Origin: Lachnospiraceae bacterium UBA7188
GTDB lineage: Bacteria > Bacillota > Clostridia > Lachnospirales > Lachnospiraceae
Reading direction: 5' to 3'
DNA: 26,053 bases
Assembly: GCA_002490995.1 (NCBI GenBank)
Contig: DKVC01000087.1
Location: forward strand, 1-26,053
In this document: piece by piece, positions 1-6,920 of the stretch
Position numbering within the stretch: the first letter of the stretch is position 1
Layout: each line of letters opens with the position of its first letter
The notes under the pieces: model-generated
The model's database searches: none
What the model was told of the DNA's origin: nothing
What the model saw: the letters and a program-made list of their open reading frames with translations, nothing else
Made by a program: the position numbers and the translations under genes

Positions 1-19
1 TTATTTTCCGACAATTCCT
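1..19 (+). repeat. Right end of a hairpin repeat element, copy 1 (cut by the window start)
   Basis: The first 19 bases match the right terminal inverted repeat of the complete copy at 721-822; the identical run is TTATTTTCCGACAATTCCT, and the following two A residues also match. The rest of the element lies before the window. Its end is directly next to rex: the rex ribosome binding site begins five bases downstream. That this is a third family member is inferred from the terminal sequence only. Confidence 0.75.
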
Positions 20-36
20 AAATGGAGGTAGAGACT

Positions 37-696
37 TTGGAAGAGAAGGAAATATCACAGGCCGTCATCGGGCGTCTTCCCAGGTACTTCCGATATCTGG
101 GCGAGCTGAAGGATCAGGGGGTGGAAAGGATATCTTCTCAGGATTTAAGCGGGCTGATGAAGGTAACAGCGTCACAGATCCGGCAGGATTTTAATAATTT
201 CGGCGGCTTCGGGCAGCAGGGATACGGTTATAATGTTGAGTATCTGTACAATGAAATCGGCAAGATTCTCGGTTTGGACAGACAACATAATTTTATCATA
301 GTAGGTGCCGGCAATTTGGGCCGCGCACTTGGGAATTATCTGAATTTTGAGAGGCGGGGCTTTATATTCCGCGGCATATTTGACTGTAATCCCGAACTGG
401 TGGGGATGAAGGTCCGGGATGTCAGCGTGATGCCAATGGAAGAGATGGAGCGCTTCGTCAGGGAAAACAATATCGATATCGCGGTTTTGACGATACCGAA
501 GACCGGAGCCGTTCCCGTTGCGGAGAAGCTGGTACAGAACGGAATTCGCGCTATCTGGAATTTTGCCCATGTGGATTTGAATGTCCCGGAGGGGATCCAG
601 GTGGAGAATGTCCATCTCTCGGACAGTCTGATGAAATTATCTTACAATATACGCAGGGGACAGAAGCCGGAGGAATTTGAGGATGGAGGAACTTAA
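37..696 (+). CDS. rex: Redox-sensing transcriptional repressor Rex
   Basis: Rex represses fermentation and NADH-consuming genes when NADH/NAD+ is low and leaves DNA when NADH binds. From the TTG at 37 the protein is 219 aa, normal for the family. An N-terminal winged-helix domain (about residues 1-80) starts with the typical ISQAVIGRLPRYFRYLGEL stretch and contains SQIRQDF; a Rossmann domain follows with GAGNLGRALGNY at about 90-101 for NADH binding. An in-frame ATG lies at 22, but it sits before and overlaps the Shine-Dalgarno GGAGGT (24-29), which is seven bases from TTG 37; family alignments also begin near MEEKEIS, so I prefer TTG 37. The end of a repeat element lies immediately upstream. 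No Rex operator is recognisable near the gene. Family assignment is very secure; the start is fairly secure. Confidence 0.96.
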   Translation: MEEKEISQAVIGRLPRYFRYLGELKDQGVERISSQDLSGLMKVTASQIRQDFNNFGGFGQQGYGYNVEYLYNEIGKILGLDRQHNFIIVGAGNLGRALGNYLNFERRGFIFRGIFDCNPELVGMKVRDVSVMPMEEMERFVRENNIDIAVLTIPKTGAVPVAEKLVQNGIRAIWNFAHVDLNVPEGIQVENVHLSDSLMKLSYNIRRGQKPEEFEDGGT

Positions 697-720
697 AAAC
701 CCATTCCCTGCAGGATTGTA

Positions 721-822
721 AGGAAGTGTCTACAAATAACTGATACGGGTTTAGAGCCGTTTTCCTTATATTTCCGGGCTTTCCCCTAAAGAAGTTGTAT
801 CAGTTATTTTCCGACAATTCCT
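721..822 (+). repeat. Hairpin repeat element, complete copy 2, with about 26-bp terminal inverted repeats
   Basis: The left arm (721-746) and the reverse complement of the right arm (797-822) agree at 22 of 26 positions, with a perfect AAATAACTGATAC / GTATCAGTTATTT core. Inside lies a second, smaller inverted pair (GTTTAGAGCC against GGGCT...CTAAAG). The element fills most of the gap between rex and the coiled-coil gene. It resembles a small non-autonomous mobile element or a structured RNA leader. It has no open reading frame and no run of T after the stem, so a simple terminator is unlikely. A related copy is at 16986-17077 and the end of another at 1-19. Confidence 0.8.
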
Positions 823-858
823 AAACCAGGTGCTGATTTGACGGGAGGTGTATACAGG

Positions 859-1488
859 ATGAACAGGAACGAAGGAAATCAGCAGCAAGCATTTTCTGAA
901 GCCCTTGAGGGGAAAAAGATCCCGATTCTTACGCTGGACAACAAGTGGTACCAGCTTTTCACACAGGAGAAAAGGCAGGAGGTTTCCGAACTGGAGCAGC
1001 AGCTGAATACCCTGTTGAAACAGCAGGGCAGGCTGAACAACGAGATCAAGGAGATTAAGAGGTTAAAAAAAGGCCTGATGAGTGAGATCGTGGCTCTGAT
1101 GGATGAGGCCGGCCAGGAGGAAGAGTCGGAAAATTCCCGGAAGATTGATCAGAACAGGACGAAAGTGGAGGAGTGCAACGAGCTGCTGGAGAGCCGCCAG
1201 GACGAGCTTCTCGACCTGCCCAAGCAGATTGACCAGGCCAATTTCCGGCTGATGCTGGCTACCATGGACTGCTGCTATGATACCATGAAGGAAAATACGG
1301 AGGAAATTCAGGAAATCGCCCGGTGGGTTTCGGAGATACGTGTGGAACTGAAAAAAAAGCTGATCAGAAAGCAGGAAATGGAACAGCGAAACCATGCTAT
1401 TTATTCTTATATGCACGATGTATTCGGGGCGGAAGTGATCGATATATTTGACCTGCAGTATAATCCGGAGGAACAGCATCCCACATGA
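859..1488 (+). CDS. Conserved-looking coiled-coil protein of unknown function between rex and nnr
   Basis: I do not recognise a named family. The 209-aa product is soluble, strongly charged and rich in Glu, Gln and Lys, with heptad-like stretches over about residues 35-80 and 85-180, so it is probably mostly coiled coil. A short ordered-looking segment (IPILTLDNKWYQLF, about 23-36) precedes the coils, and the C-terminus (YSYMHDVFGAEVIDIFDLQY) is less charged. The ATG at 859 is chosen over the upstream TTG 838 because GGGAGGT (843-849) lies nine bases before it. The stop overlaps the nnr start (ATGA at 1485-1488), which implies translational coupling with nnr. A hairpin repeat separates it from rex. 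No transmembrane segment or signal peptide is seen. Confidence 0.85.
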   Translation: MNRNEGNQQQAFSEALEGKKIPILTLDNKWYQLFTQEKRQEVSELEQQLNTLLKQQGRLNNEIKEIKRLKKGLMSEIVALMDEAGQEEESENSRKIDQNRTKVEECNELLESRQDELLDLPKQIDQANFRLMLATMDCCYDTMKENTEEIQEIARWVSEIRVELKKKLIRKQEMEQRNHAIYSYMHDVFGAEVIDIFDLQYNPEEQHPT

Positions 1489-2984
1489 AATATCTGGTGT
1501 CCGCGTCCGAGATGAGACGCTATGATAAAAATACAATAGAAAAGATTGGAATTCCGGCCTGCGTCCTTATGGAGCGGGCCGCGTTGGCTGCTGTGGAAGC
1601 TGTGGAAGCGCATTGTGCCGGACTGGAAGGCAGAAAATCCGCCCTTATCATGGCGGGCATGGGCAACAATGGCGGGGACGGGCTGGCTGCTGCCAGGCTT
1701 TTATCCGAAAAGGGATACCTGGTGGAAGTCTGGTGTACGGGAAATCATGAGAAAGCATCCGGACAGTGGAAGCAGCAGCGGGCGATTCTGGAAAATTATC
1801 CGGTGGAATTTTCGGAGCGTCCCACAATGCCCCGGTATACGATTCTGGTAGACGCTCTTTTCGGTGTGGGCCTTTCCCGGGAGGTATCGGGAGAGTATGG
1901 GGAGGCCGTAAGGATTTTTAACGGCCTGGAGGGCTGGAAGCTTGCTCTGGATCTGCCCAGCGGGATTGACTCCGACACGGGGAAGGTCTGGGGATGTGCG
2001 GTAAAGGCAGACAGGACGGTTACCTTCGGATTCTGCAAAAAGGGCCTGATGCTTTATCCGGGATACGGATATGCAGGGGAGATTGTGACGGCTGACATCG
2101 GTATTACGGAGAGATGTTTTCTGGGAGATATGCCTGATATTTATGCATACGACGAGGAACCCCGGGCACTGATGCCAAAGCGGGACAGCGGCGGTAACAA
2201 GGGAACCTTCGGGAAAGTACTGCTGGCGGCGGGAAGCGTGAACATGGCCGGTGCGGCGGTACTGGCGGCAAGGGCGGCTTACCGGTCTGGAGCCGGTATG
2301 GTAAAGGTAGTTACCGCTGCGGAAAACAGGACGATTGTGCAGCAGGCAGTGCCGGAAGCGCTGTTCGGCACATGGGAATTCCTGTCAGAGGATATGGAAT
2401 GGGCGGATGTCATTGCCGTGGGTCCTGGCCTGGGGAAAAGCGAGGCAGCCGCAGGCGTTCTGGAACAGGTGATCCGGCAAAGCGGGAAACCTTTGCTGGT
2501 GGATGCGGACGCGCTGAACCTGCTTTCAGGGAATGCGCCCCTGAGATCGCTTCTGGCAGAACAGGCAGCGGCGGGCAGGGCGCTTGTACTGACTCCTCAT
2601 GTGGGAGAACTGGCGAGGCTGATCGGGAGGACAGTGGCTGAGTGCAGCAATGATCTGCCGGGGATTGGCAGAGCACTGGCGCAGTCTTTTCATGGGGTGG
2701 TTGCGGCAAAGGATGCCAGAACCTTTATCTGCGGGGAGAATCATGCCGTATGCATGAATCTGAGCGGAAACTGCGGCATGGCAACCGCGGGAAGCGGGGA
2801 TGTGCTGGCGGGCATAATTGCAGCGCTGCTGGCCCAGGGAATGGAAGCCTTTGAGGCGGCTGCCGTGGGGGTATACATCCATGGGCTGGCCGGGGACAGG
2901 GTATCGGGAGAAAAGGGAGCATACGCCTGTATGGCATGGGATATCGCCGAGGCAGCGGGCGGTTCCTTCATGCACATCGAATAG
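1485..2984 (+). CDS. nnr: Bifunctional NAD(P)HX epimerase / ADP-dependent NAD(P)HX dehydratase
   Basis: This enzyme repairs NADH and NADPH that have become hydrated: the N-terminal YjeF domain interconverts R- and S-NAD(P)HX and the C-terminal ribokinase-like domain dehydrates the S form using ADP. The 499-aa product carries both. Epimerase domain, about 1-215: GMGNNGGDG at 58-66 and VDALFG around 122-127. Dehydratase domain, about 225-495: GNKGTFGKVL from 237, VGPGLG at 312-317, LVDADALN at 338-345, LTPHVGE at 369-375, and AGSGDVLAG from 435 with the probable catalytic Asp at 439. The start overlaps the previous stop by four bases. Its place downstream of rex fits a role in NADH homeostasis. 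Complete, no odd residues noticed. Confidence 0.95.
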   Translation: MKYLVSASEMRRYDKNTIEKIGIPACVLMERAALAAVEAVEAHCAGLEGRKSALIMAGMGNNGGDGLAAARLLSEKGYLVEVWCTGNHEKASGQWKQQRAILENYPVEFSERPTMPRYTILVDALFGVGLSREVSGEYGEAVRIFNGLEGWKLALDLPSGIDSDTGKVWGCAVKADRTVTFGFCKKGLMLYPGYGYAGEIVTADIGITERCFLGDMPDIYAYDEEPRALMPKRDSGGNKGTFGKVLLAAGSVNMAGAAVLAARAAYRSGAGMVKVVTAAENRTIVQQAVPEALFGTWEFLSEDMEWADVIAVGPGLGKSEAAAGVLEQVIRQSGKPLLVDADALNLLSGNAPLRSLLAEQAAAGRALVLTPHVGELARLIGRTVAECSNDLPGIGRALAQSFHGVVAAKDARTFICGENHAVCMNLSGNCGMATAGSGDVLAGIIAALLAQGMEAFEAAAVGVYIHGLAGDRVSGEKGAYACMAWDIAEAAGGSFMHIE

Positions 2985-3042
2985 ATTCATGAAAACGCAT
3001 TTGCGGACAACGGAAACAGGGCACATTTCTGAAATTCATTCA

Positions 3043-3048
3043 TATAAT
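3043..3048 (+). promoter_or_regulatory. Possible -10 box upstream of mazF
   Basis: A perfect TATAAT lies in the 202-bp gap between nnr and mazF. The bases 17 upstream (GGCACA) match the -35 consensus poorly, so this is a weak candidate for an independent mazF promoter. Confidence 0.3.
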
Positions 3049-3149
3049 ACATCAGGAGCCTTTTGAGATGTTCAGGCCTGTCCCTCTTTTCCGGCGGAAA
3101 AACCGGGGACTCAAATGAATAACTCTCTCAAAACTGGTAAAACTATCCT

Positions 3150-3166
3150 ACAAATAACATATTTGT
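3150..3166. promoter_or_regulatory. Perfect 7-bp inverted repeat just upstream of mazF, candidate operator or hairpin
   Basis: ACAAATA-ACA-TATTTGT is a perfect inverted repeat with a three-base centre, ending 12 bases before the mazF Shine-Dalgarno. Toxin-antitoxin loci commonly carry palindromic operators at this place, but no antitoxin gene is present here, so a regulatory role is speculative. Confidence 0.35.
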
Positions 3167-3186
3167 GGAATGGATTTGGAGGCAAA

Positions 3187-3528
3187 ATGAGAAGAGGAGA
3201 TGTATATTATGCGGATCTCAGACCGGTGGTCGGATCGGAACAGGGCGGCATCAGGCCTGTATTGATCATTCAGAATGATGTTGGCAACAAGCACAGTCCC
3301 ACGGTGATCTGTGCCGCGATTACTTCCAAGATGAACAAGGCGAAACTGCCTACGCATATCGAATTAAATGCCACGATGTATGACATGGATAAGGACTCCG
3401 TAGTTCTGCTGGAGCAGCTTCGGACCATTGACAAAAAGCGCCTGAAAGACAAGGTATGCCACCTGGACGGCGATATCATGCGGAGGGTGAACAGAGCATT
3501 GATGGTCAGCCTGGAGCTGGATACATAA
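3187..3528 (+). CDS. mazF: MazF/PemK family endoribonuclease toxin, no MazE gene adjacent
   Basis: MazF toxins cut mRNA at short specific sequences and slow growth. The 113-aa product matches the Bacillus EndoA/MazF type: MRRGDVYYADL at the start, the SEQGGIRPVLIIQND strand with the conserved Arg at 23, and the AAITSK segment with the conserved Thr at 46, followed by the usual LLEQLRTIDK region. The ATG at 3187 has GGAGG at 3178-3182; an upstream in-frame ATG (3115) would add 24 residues without family similarity. Normally mazE lies directly upstream, but the 202-bp gap holds only a 25-codon frame unlike any antitoxin. Either the antitoxin is elsewhere, or this is a solitary chromosomal MazF, which occurs in related genomes. 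The protein looks intact. Confidence 0.93.
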   Translation: MRRGDVYYADLRPVVGSEQGGIRPVLIIQNDVGNKHSPTVICAAITSKMNKAKLPTHIELNATMYDMDKDSVVLLEQLRTIDKKRLKDKVCHLDGDIMRRVNRALMVSLELDT

Positions 3529-3586
3529 AATGTACTGCTGTTCACAGACAGGTGGACAGTAACAAAATGTATCCTGCAGCCCCTTC

Positions 3587-3615
3587 TTGACGAACGGGAT
3601 GGGAAATGGTATATT
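3587..3615 (+). promoter_or_regulatory. Sigma-A-type promoter for the CBS membrane protein gene
   Basis: TTGACG (3587-3592) and TATATT (3610-3615) are separated by exactly 17 bases and lie about 70 bases before the gene start. Each box differs from consensus at one position. This suggests the CBS protein gene has its own transcript, separate from mazF. Confidence 0.6.
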
Positions 3616-3683
3616 TATGGAGTATTTCAGGAGTATTTCGTGAAAAATACAAATAAGAAAGGAATTTGGAGGAACGAATCAAG

Positions 3684-5063
3684 ATGGACGACGGTGGGCC
3701 TACTGCCAGTATTATCTGCTTTGCAGCATTGCTTTTGATCGACATGTTTTTCTACGGTTTCGGAGCTGCCATTGCCGCACTGAATGAGAAAGAGGTGGAA
3801 AGGAGGGCTGAGGAAGAGAAGGACAGGAAATCCATCAGGCTGAAAAAGATCATCAGCAATCCTGCAGAATATGAAGATACCGTGCAGCTGATCACTACTC
3901 TGATCAATATTGTGATCGGGGCTGTGCATCTGGGACTGCTGCTGCGTAACCTGGCCAGAGGGTTACAGTCTGTAGCGGAGCATCAGCTGAAGCTGGCGGT
4001 GATTCCGGGGGAACTGACAGCGGTGCTGGCGGCGGTACTTTCCACGCTGCTTCTTTTATACATAACGCTTACGATAGGAGTCCTGCTTCCGAAGACGGTT
4101 GCAGCCAGGGCGCCTGAGAAATGGGCGTATCTCTGTATTACTCCCGTATATTTTCTGATGAAGGTACTGATGCCCTTTACAGGGCTGGTCAGGATTACCA
4201 CAAAGGGAATCCTGAGAATATTCGGCATATATGGGAATGCCGGCGAGACGGATGTGACGGAAGAAGAGATCATCAATATGGTAAACGAAGGCCATGAGCA
4301 GGGCGTTATCCAGGCCAGCGAGGCGGAGATGATTTCCAATATATTCGAATTCGGGGACAAGGAAGCTCAGGATATCATGACCAACCGGAAGAGCATAGTG
4401 GCTATTGACGCGGATATGACTTTAAAGGATGCCATTACCTTTATGATGGAGGGGAATAACAGCCGATATCCTGTCTATGAAGAAAATATTGATCATATTA
4501 TTGGTATCCTGCATCTGAAGGATGCCCTGCGCTATCATGCAGATGCAGGTAATTACGGTACGCCTCTCAAAAATCTGGAAGGGCTGATGCGGGAGCCTGT
4601 ATTTATTCCCCGCACCAGGAATATTGACGAGCTTTTCCGGGAGATGCAGGCCGGGAAGCAGCAGATGGTCGTGGTGGTGGACGAATACGGACAGACGGAC
4701 GGCCTGGTTGCCATGGAGGATATTCTGGAGGAAATCGTGGGCAATATCCTGGACGAGTATGATGAAATCAGCGAGCATATTGAGGAGAAGGGGAATGATG
4801 AATATGTCATGGAAGGCATGACGCCCCTGGAGGAGCTGGAAGAGCGTTTCGGAATCTCTTTTGAGGATGAGACATTCGAGACGCTGAACGGGTTTCTGAT
4901 TTCCAGGCTGGACAGGATACCGGAGCCGGATGAACAGTTTGACGTGGATTACTGCGGTTATAATTTCAAAATACTGGCAGTGGAGAATAAAATGATTCAA
5001 AGTGTGCTGGTTACGAAGCTGCCCGAAACGGAAATCACACTTGAATGTGAAGATAAAAAGTGA
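3684..5063 (+). CDS. CorC/HlyC (hemolysin-like) family CBS-domain membrane protein
   Basis: Members of this family are membrane proteins linked to magnesium or other cation efflux; the old name hemolysin is misleading. The 459-aa product has a DUF21/CNNM-like membrane region (hydrophobic segments near 8-32, 66-88, 110-135 and 147-168), a tandem CBS pair (about 215-350, with GILHLKD near 274-280 and VVVVDEYGQTDGLV near 329-342) and a C-terminal CorC_HlyC domain (about 370-450, with GMTPLEEL and ETLNGFL). The ATG at 3684 is preceded by GGAGG at 3668-3672; the in-frame TTG at 3666 overlaps that site and is rejected. The -10 region of the yebC promoter overlaps its stop codon. The actual substrate cannot be told from sequence. 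Confidence 0.9.
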   Translation: MDDGGPTASIICFAALLLIDMFFYGFGAAIAALNEKEVERRAEEEKDRKSIRLKKIISNPAEYEDTVQLITTLINIVIGAVHLGLLLRNLARGLQSVAEHQLKLAVIPGELTAVLAAVLSTLLLLYITLTIGVLLPKTVAARAPEKWAYLCITPVYFLMKVLMPFTGLVRITTKGILRIFGIYGNAGETDVTEEEIINMVNEGHEQGVIQASEAEMISNIFEFGDKEAQDIMTNRKSIVAIDADMTLKDAITFMMEGNNSRYPVYEENIDHIIGILHLKDALRYHADAGNYGTPLKNLEGLMREPVFIPRTRNIDELFREMQAGKQQMVVVVDEYGQTDGLVAMEDILEEIVGNILDEYDEISEHIEEKGNDEYVMEGMTPLEELEERFGISFEDETFETLNGFLISRLDRIPEPDEQFDVDYCGYNFKILAVENKMIQSVLVTKLPETEITLECEDKK

Positions 5064-5069
5064 TATGAT
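5041..5069 (+). promoter_or_regulatory. Sigma-A-type promoter for the YebC gene
   Basis: TTGAAT (5041-5046), a 17-base spacer and TATGAT (5064-5069). The -35 box lies inside the 3' end of the preceding gene and the -10 box starts directly after its stop codon. An AAGGAG ribosome binding site and the gene start follow within 40 bases. Confidence 0.6.
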
Positions 5070-5105
5070 AGACAGAAAATAAACAGAGAAAAAAGGAGAA
5101 AATGT

Positions 5106-5837
5106 ATGTCAGGACATTCTAAATTTGCCAATATTAAGCATAAAAAGGAAAAAAACGATGCGGCAAAGGGCAAAATTTTCACTATTATAGGAAGAGAAAT
5201 AGCCGTGGCGGTGAAGGAAGGCGGCCCGGATCCCAATAATAATTTTAAGCTGGCAACTGTTGTAGCCAAGGCAAAAGCCAATAACATGCCCAATGACACC
5301 ATTGAGAGAGGCATCAAGAAAGCTGCCGGGGATGTGGGCAATGTGAATTATGAGTATGTGACCTATGAGGGATATGGCCCCAGCGGAATCGCGATTATTG
5401 TGGATGCGCTTACTGACAATAAGAACCGTACGGCAGCCAATGTGAGAAGCGCCTTTACCAAGGGACAGGGCAACATTGGAACCCCGGGCTGTGTCTCCTT
5501 TATGTTCGACAAAAAAGGCCAGATTATCATAGACAGAGAAGAATGCGAGATAGAAGCAGATGACCTGATGATGACGGCGCTGGATGCAGGTGCGGAAGAT
5601 TTTAACGAGGAAGAGGACAGCTATGAGATATTGACGGATCCCGACAGCTTTGAGGAAGTCCGCAAAGCCCTGGAGGATGCTGGAATCCCCATGATGAGCG
5701 CGGAAGTTACCATGATTCCGCAGAACTATGTGGAACTGACCGATGAGACCGCGGTTAAAAATCTTCAGAGGACGCTGGATCTGCTGGATGACGATGATGA
5801 TGTACAGGCGGTCTATCACAACTGGGATGAGGAATAA
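5106..5837 (+). CDS. YebC/PmpR/TACO1 family protein
   Basis: YebC-family proteins were long described as transcriptional regulators; more recent work on the TACO1/YebC group points to relief of ribosome stalling at proline-rich stretches. The 243-aa product is the usual length. It begins with the hallmark MSGHSKFANIKHKKEKNDAAKGK region, continues with GGPDPNNNFKLATVVAKAKANNMPND and the YEGYGPSGIAIIVDALTDN segment, and ends in the acidic DLLDDDDDVQAVYHNW tail. A good promoter and an AAGGAG site precede the ATG at 5106. The next gene starts 20 bases after its stop. Family identity is very secure; the exact cellular target is not visible from sequence. Confidence 0.95.
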   Translation: MSGHSKFANIKHKKEKNDAAKGKIFTIIGREIAVAVKEGGPDPNNNFKLATVVAKAKANNMPNDTIERGIKKAAGDVGNVNYEYVTYEGYGPSGIAIIVDALTDNKNRTAANVRSAFTKGQGNIGTPGCVSFMFDKKGQIIIDREECEIEADDLMMTALDAGAEDFNEEEDSYEILTDPDSFEEVRKALEDAGIPMMSAEVTMIPQNYVELTDETAVKNLQRTLDLLDDDDDVQAVYHNWDEE

Positions 5838-5857
5838 GGCGCAGAAAGGACTGTGTT

Positions 5858-6859
5858 ATGGACAGACTGGCAATCGTGGTTCCCTGTTATAATGAAGAGG
5901 AAGTATTGAAGCTTGCCTCCCAGGCTCTGCGCAGTGTTCTGGAGGATCTGGTTCAGAAGGGGAAGATAGCTGCCGACAGCTTTCTTCTTTTTGTCAATGA
6001 CGGCAGTAAGGATCGCACCTGGGAGCTGATTGAGGAGGAGCACAGGGCTTATCCCGGGCAGGTGAGCGGCGTGAAGCTTGCGGGCAATGTGGGGCATCAG
6101 TTTGCCCTGACAGCCGGATTGCTCACCGCCATGGAGAGAAGTGATGTGACCATTTCCATTGATGCGGACCTTCAGGATGATGTGGACGTCATTGAGGAAA
6201 TGATTGATAAGTTTCATACGGGGAATGACATTGTATACGGCGTGCGGAAGGAAAGGAAGACAGATACCTTTTTCAAGCGTACCACGGCACAGGCTTTCTA
6301 TAAACTGATGGGGCTGATGGGGGTAAAAACCGTATATAATCATGCGGATTTCCGGCTTATGTCCAGGCGCGCGGTAGAGGAATTTTCAAGGTACAAAGAG
6401 ACCAATCTGTTTCTGCGCGGAATGATGCCTCTGATCGGGTACCAGACGGACTGTGTCTATTATGACAGGAAAGAGCGCGCGGCGGGGGAATCCAAGTACC
6501 CGCTGAAGAAAATGCTGGCGCTGGCATTTAACGGCATTTCTTCCTTTAGTGTCAAGCCCATCAGCATGATATTGGGGATGGGGCTTTTCATTATTATCGC
6601 TTCGCTGCTGGCGCTGGTTTATGCATTGATTTCCTATTGTACCGGTCATGTGGTTCCGGGATGGACTTCGCTGATTCTGTCGATCTGGTTTCTGGGCGGT
6701 CTGCAGCTGCTCGCCATAGGCATGGTGGGCCAGTATATCGGGAAGATTTACATTGAGGTCAAGCAGAGGCCGCGTTATAATATTGAGAAAGTACTCTGCA
6801 GTGCGGGACCGATTCCCGCTGTAGAGGAAGAAAAGGCCAAAGAGGAACAGGCAGAGTAG
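5858..6859 (+). CDS. GT2 family glycosyltransferase, polyprenyl-phosphate-sugar synthase type (GtrB/DPM1-like)
   Basis: This class moves a sugar from a nucleotide donor to a polyprenyl phosphate carrier at the inner face of the membrane. The 333-aa product has the GT-A fold signatures VVPCYNEEE (7-15) and FVNDGSKDRTW (45-55), the metal-binding DAD motif at 102-104 followed by LQDD, and GESKYPLKKM (210-219), typical of the GtrB/ArnC group. Two C-terminal hydrophobic segments (about 235-260 and 268-294) anchor it. The tail is rich in Glu and Lys. An AGAAAGGA site lies about eight bases before the ATG. The 35-bp unit spanning its stop codon is duplicated in tandem directly downstream. The following membrane protein could be the enzyme that uses the lipid-linked sugar. 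Sugar specificity is unknown. Confidence 0.9.
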   Translation: MDRLAIVVPCYNEEEVLKLASQALRSVLEDLVQKGKIAADSFLLFVNDGSKDRTWELIEEEHRAYPGQVSGVKLAGNVGHQFALTAGLLTAMERSDVTISIDADLQDDVDVIEEMIDKFHTGNDIVYGVRKERKTDTFFKRTTAQAFYKLMGLMGVKTVYNHADFRLMSRRAVEEFSRYKETNLFLRGMMPLIGYQTDCVYYDRKERAAGESKYPLKKMLALAFNGISSFSVKPISMILGMGLFIIIASLLALVYALISYCTGHVVPGWTSLILSIWFLGGLQLLAIGMVGQYIGKIYIEVKQRPRYNIEKVLCSAGPIPAVEEEKAKEEQAE

Positions 6860-6906
6860 AGGTATAAACGCCCAAAGAGGAACAGGCAGGGTACAGGCAT
6901 AAGCGC
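6837..6906 (+). repeat. Tandem duplication of 35 bp over the stop codon of the GT2 gene
   Basis: Units 6837-6871 and 6872-6906 both start CCAAAGAGGAACAGGCAG and agree at 31 of 35 positions. The first unit holds the last GT2 codons and its TAG stop; in the second unit the same triplet is TAC. The array fills most of the short gap to the next gene. Confidence 0.8.
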
Positions 6907-6920
6907 CAGGGAAGGCTGAC

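Noticed and set aside
721..822. Rho-independent terminator of rex
   Set aside because: The stem is followed by ACAATTCCTAAA rather than a T run, and the same sequence recurs before other genes.
2989..3066. 25-codon frame upstream of mazF as a possible MazE antitoxin
   Set aside because: Too short, no good ribosome binding site and no resemblance to AbrB-fold or ribbon-helix-helix antitoxins.
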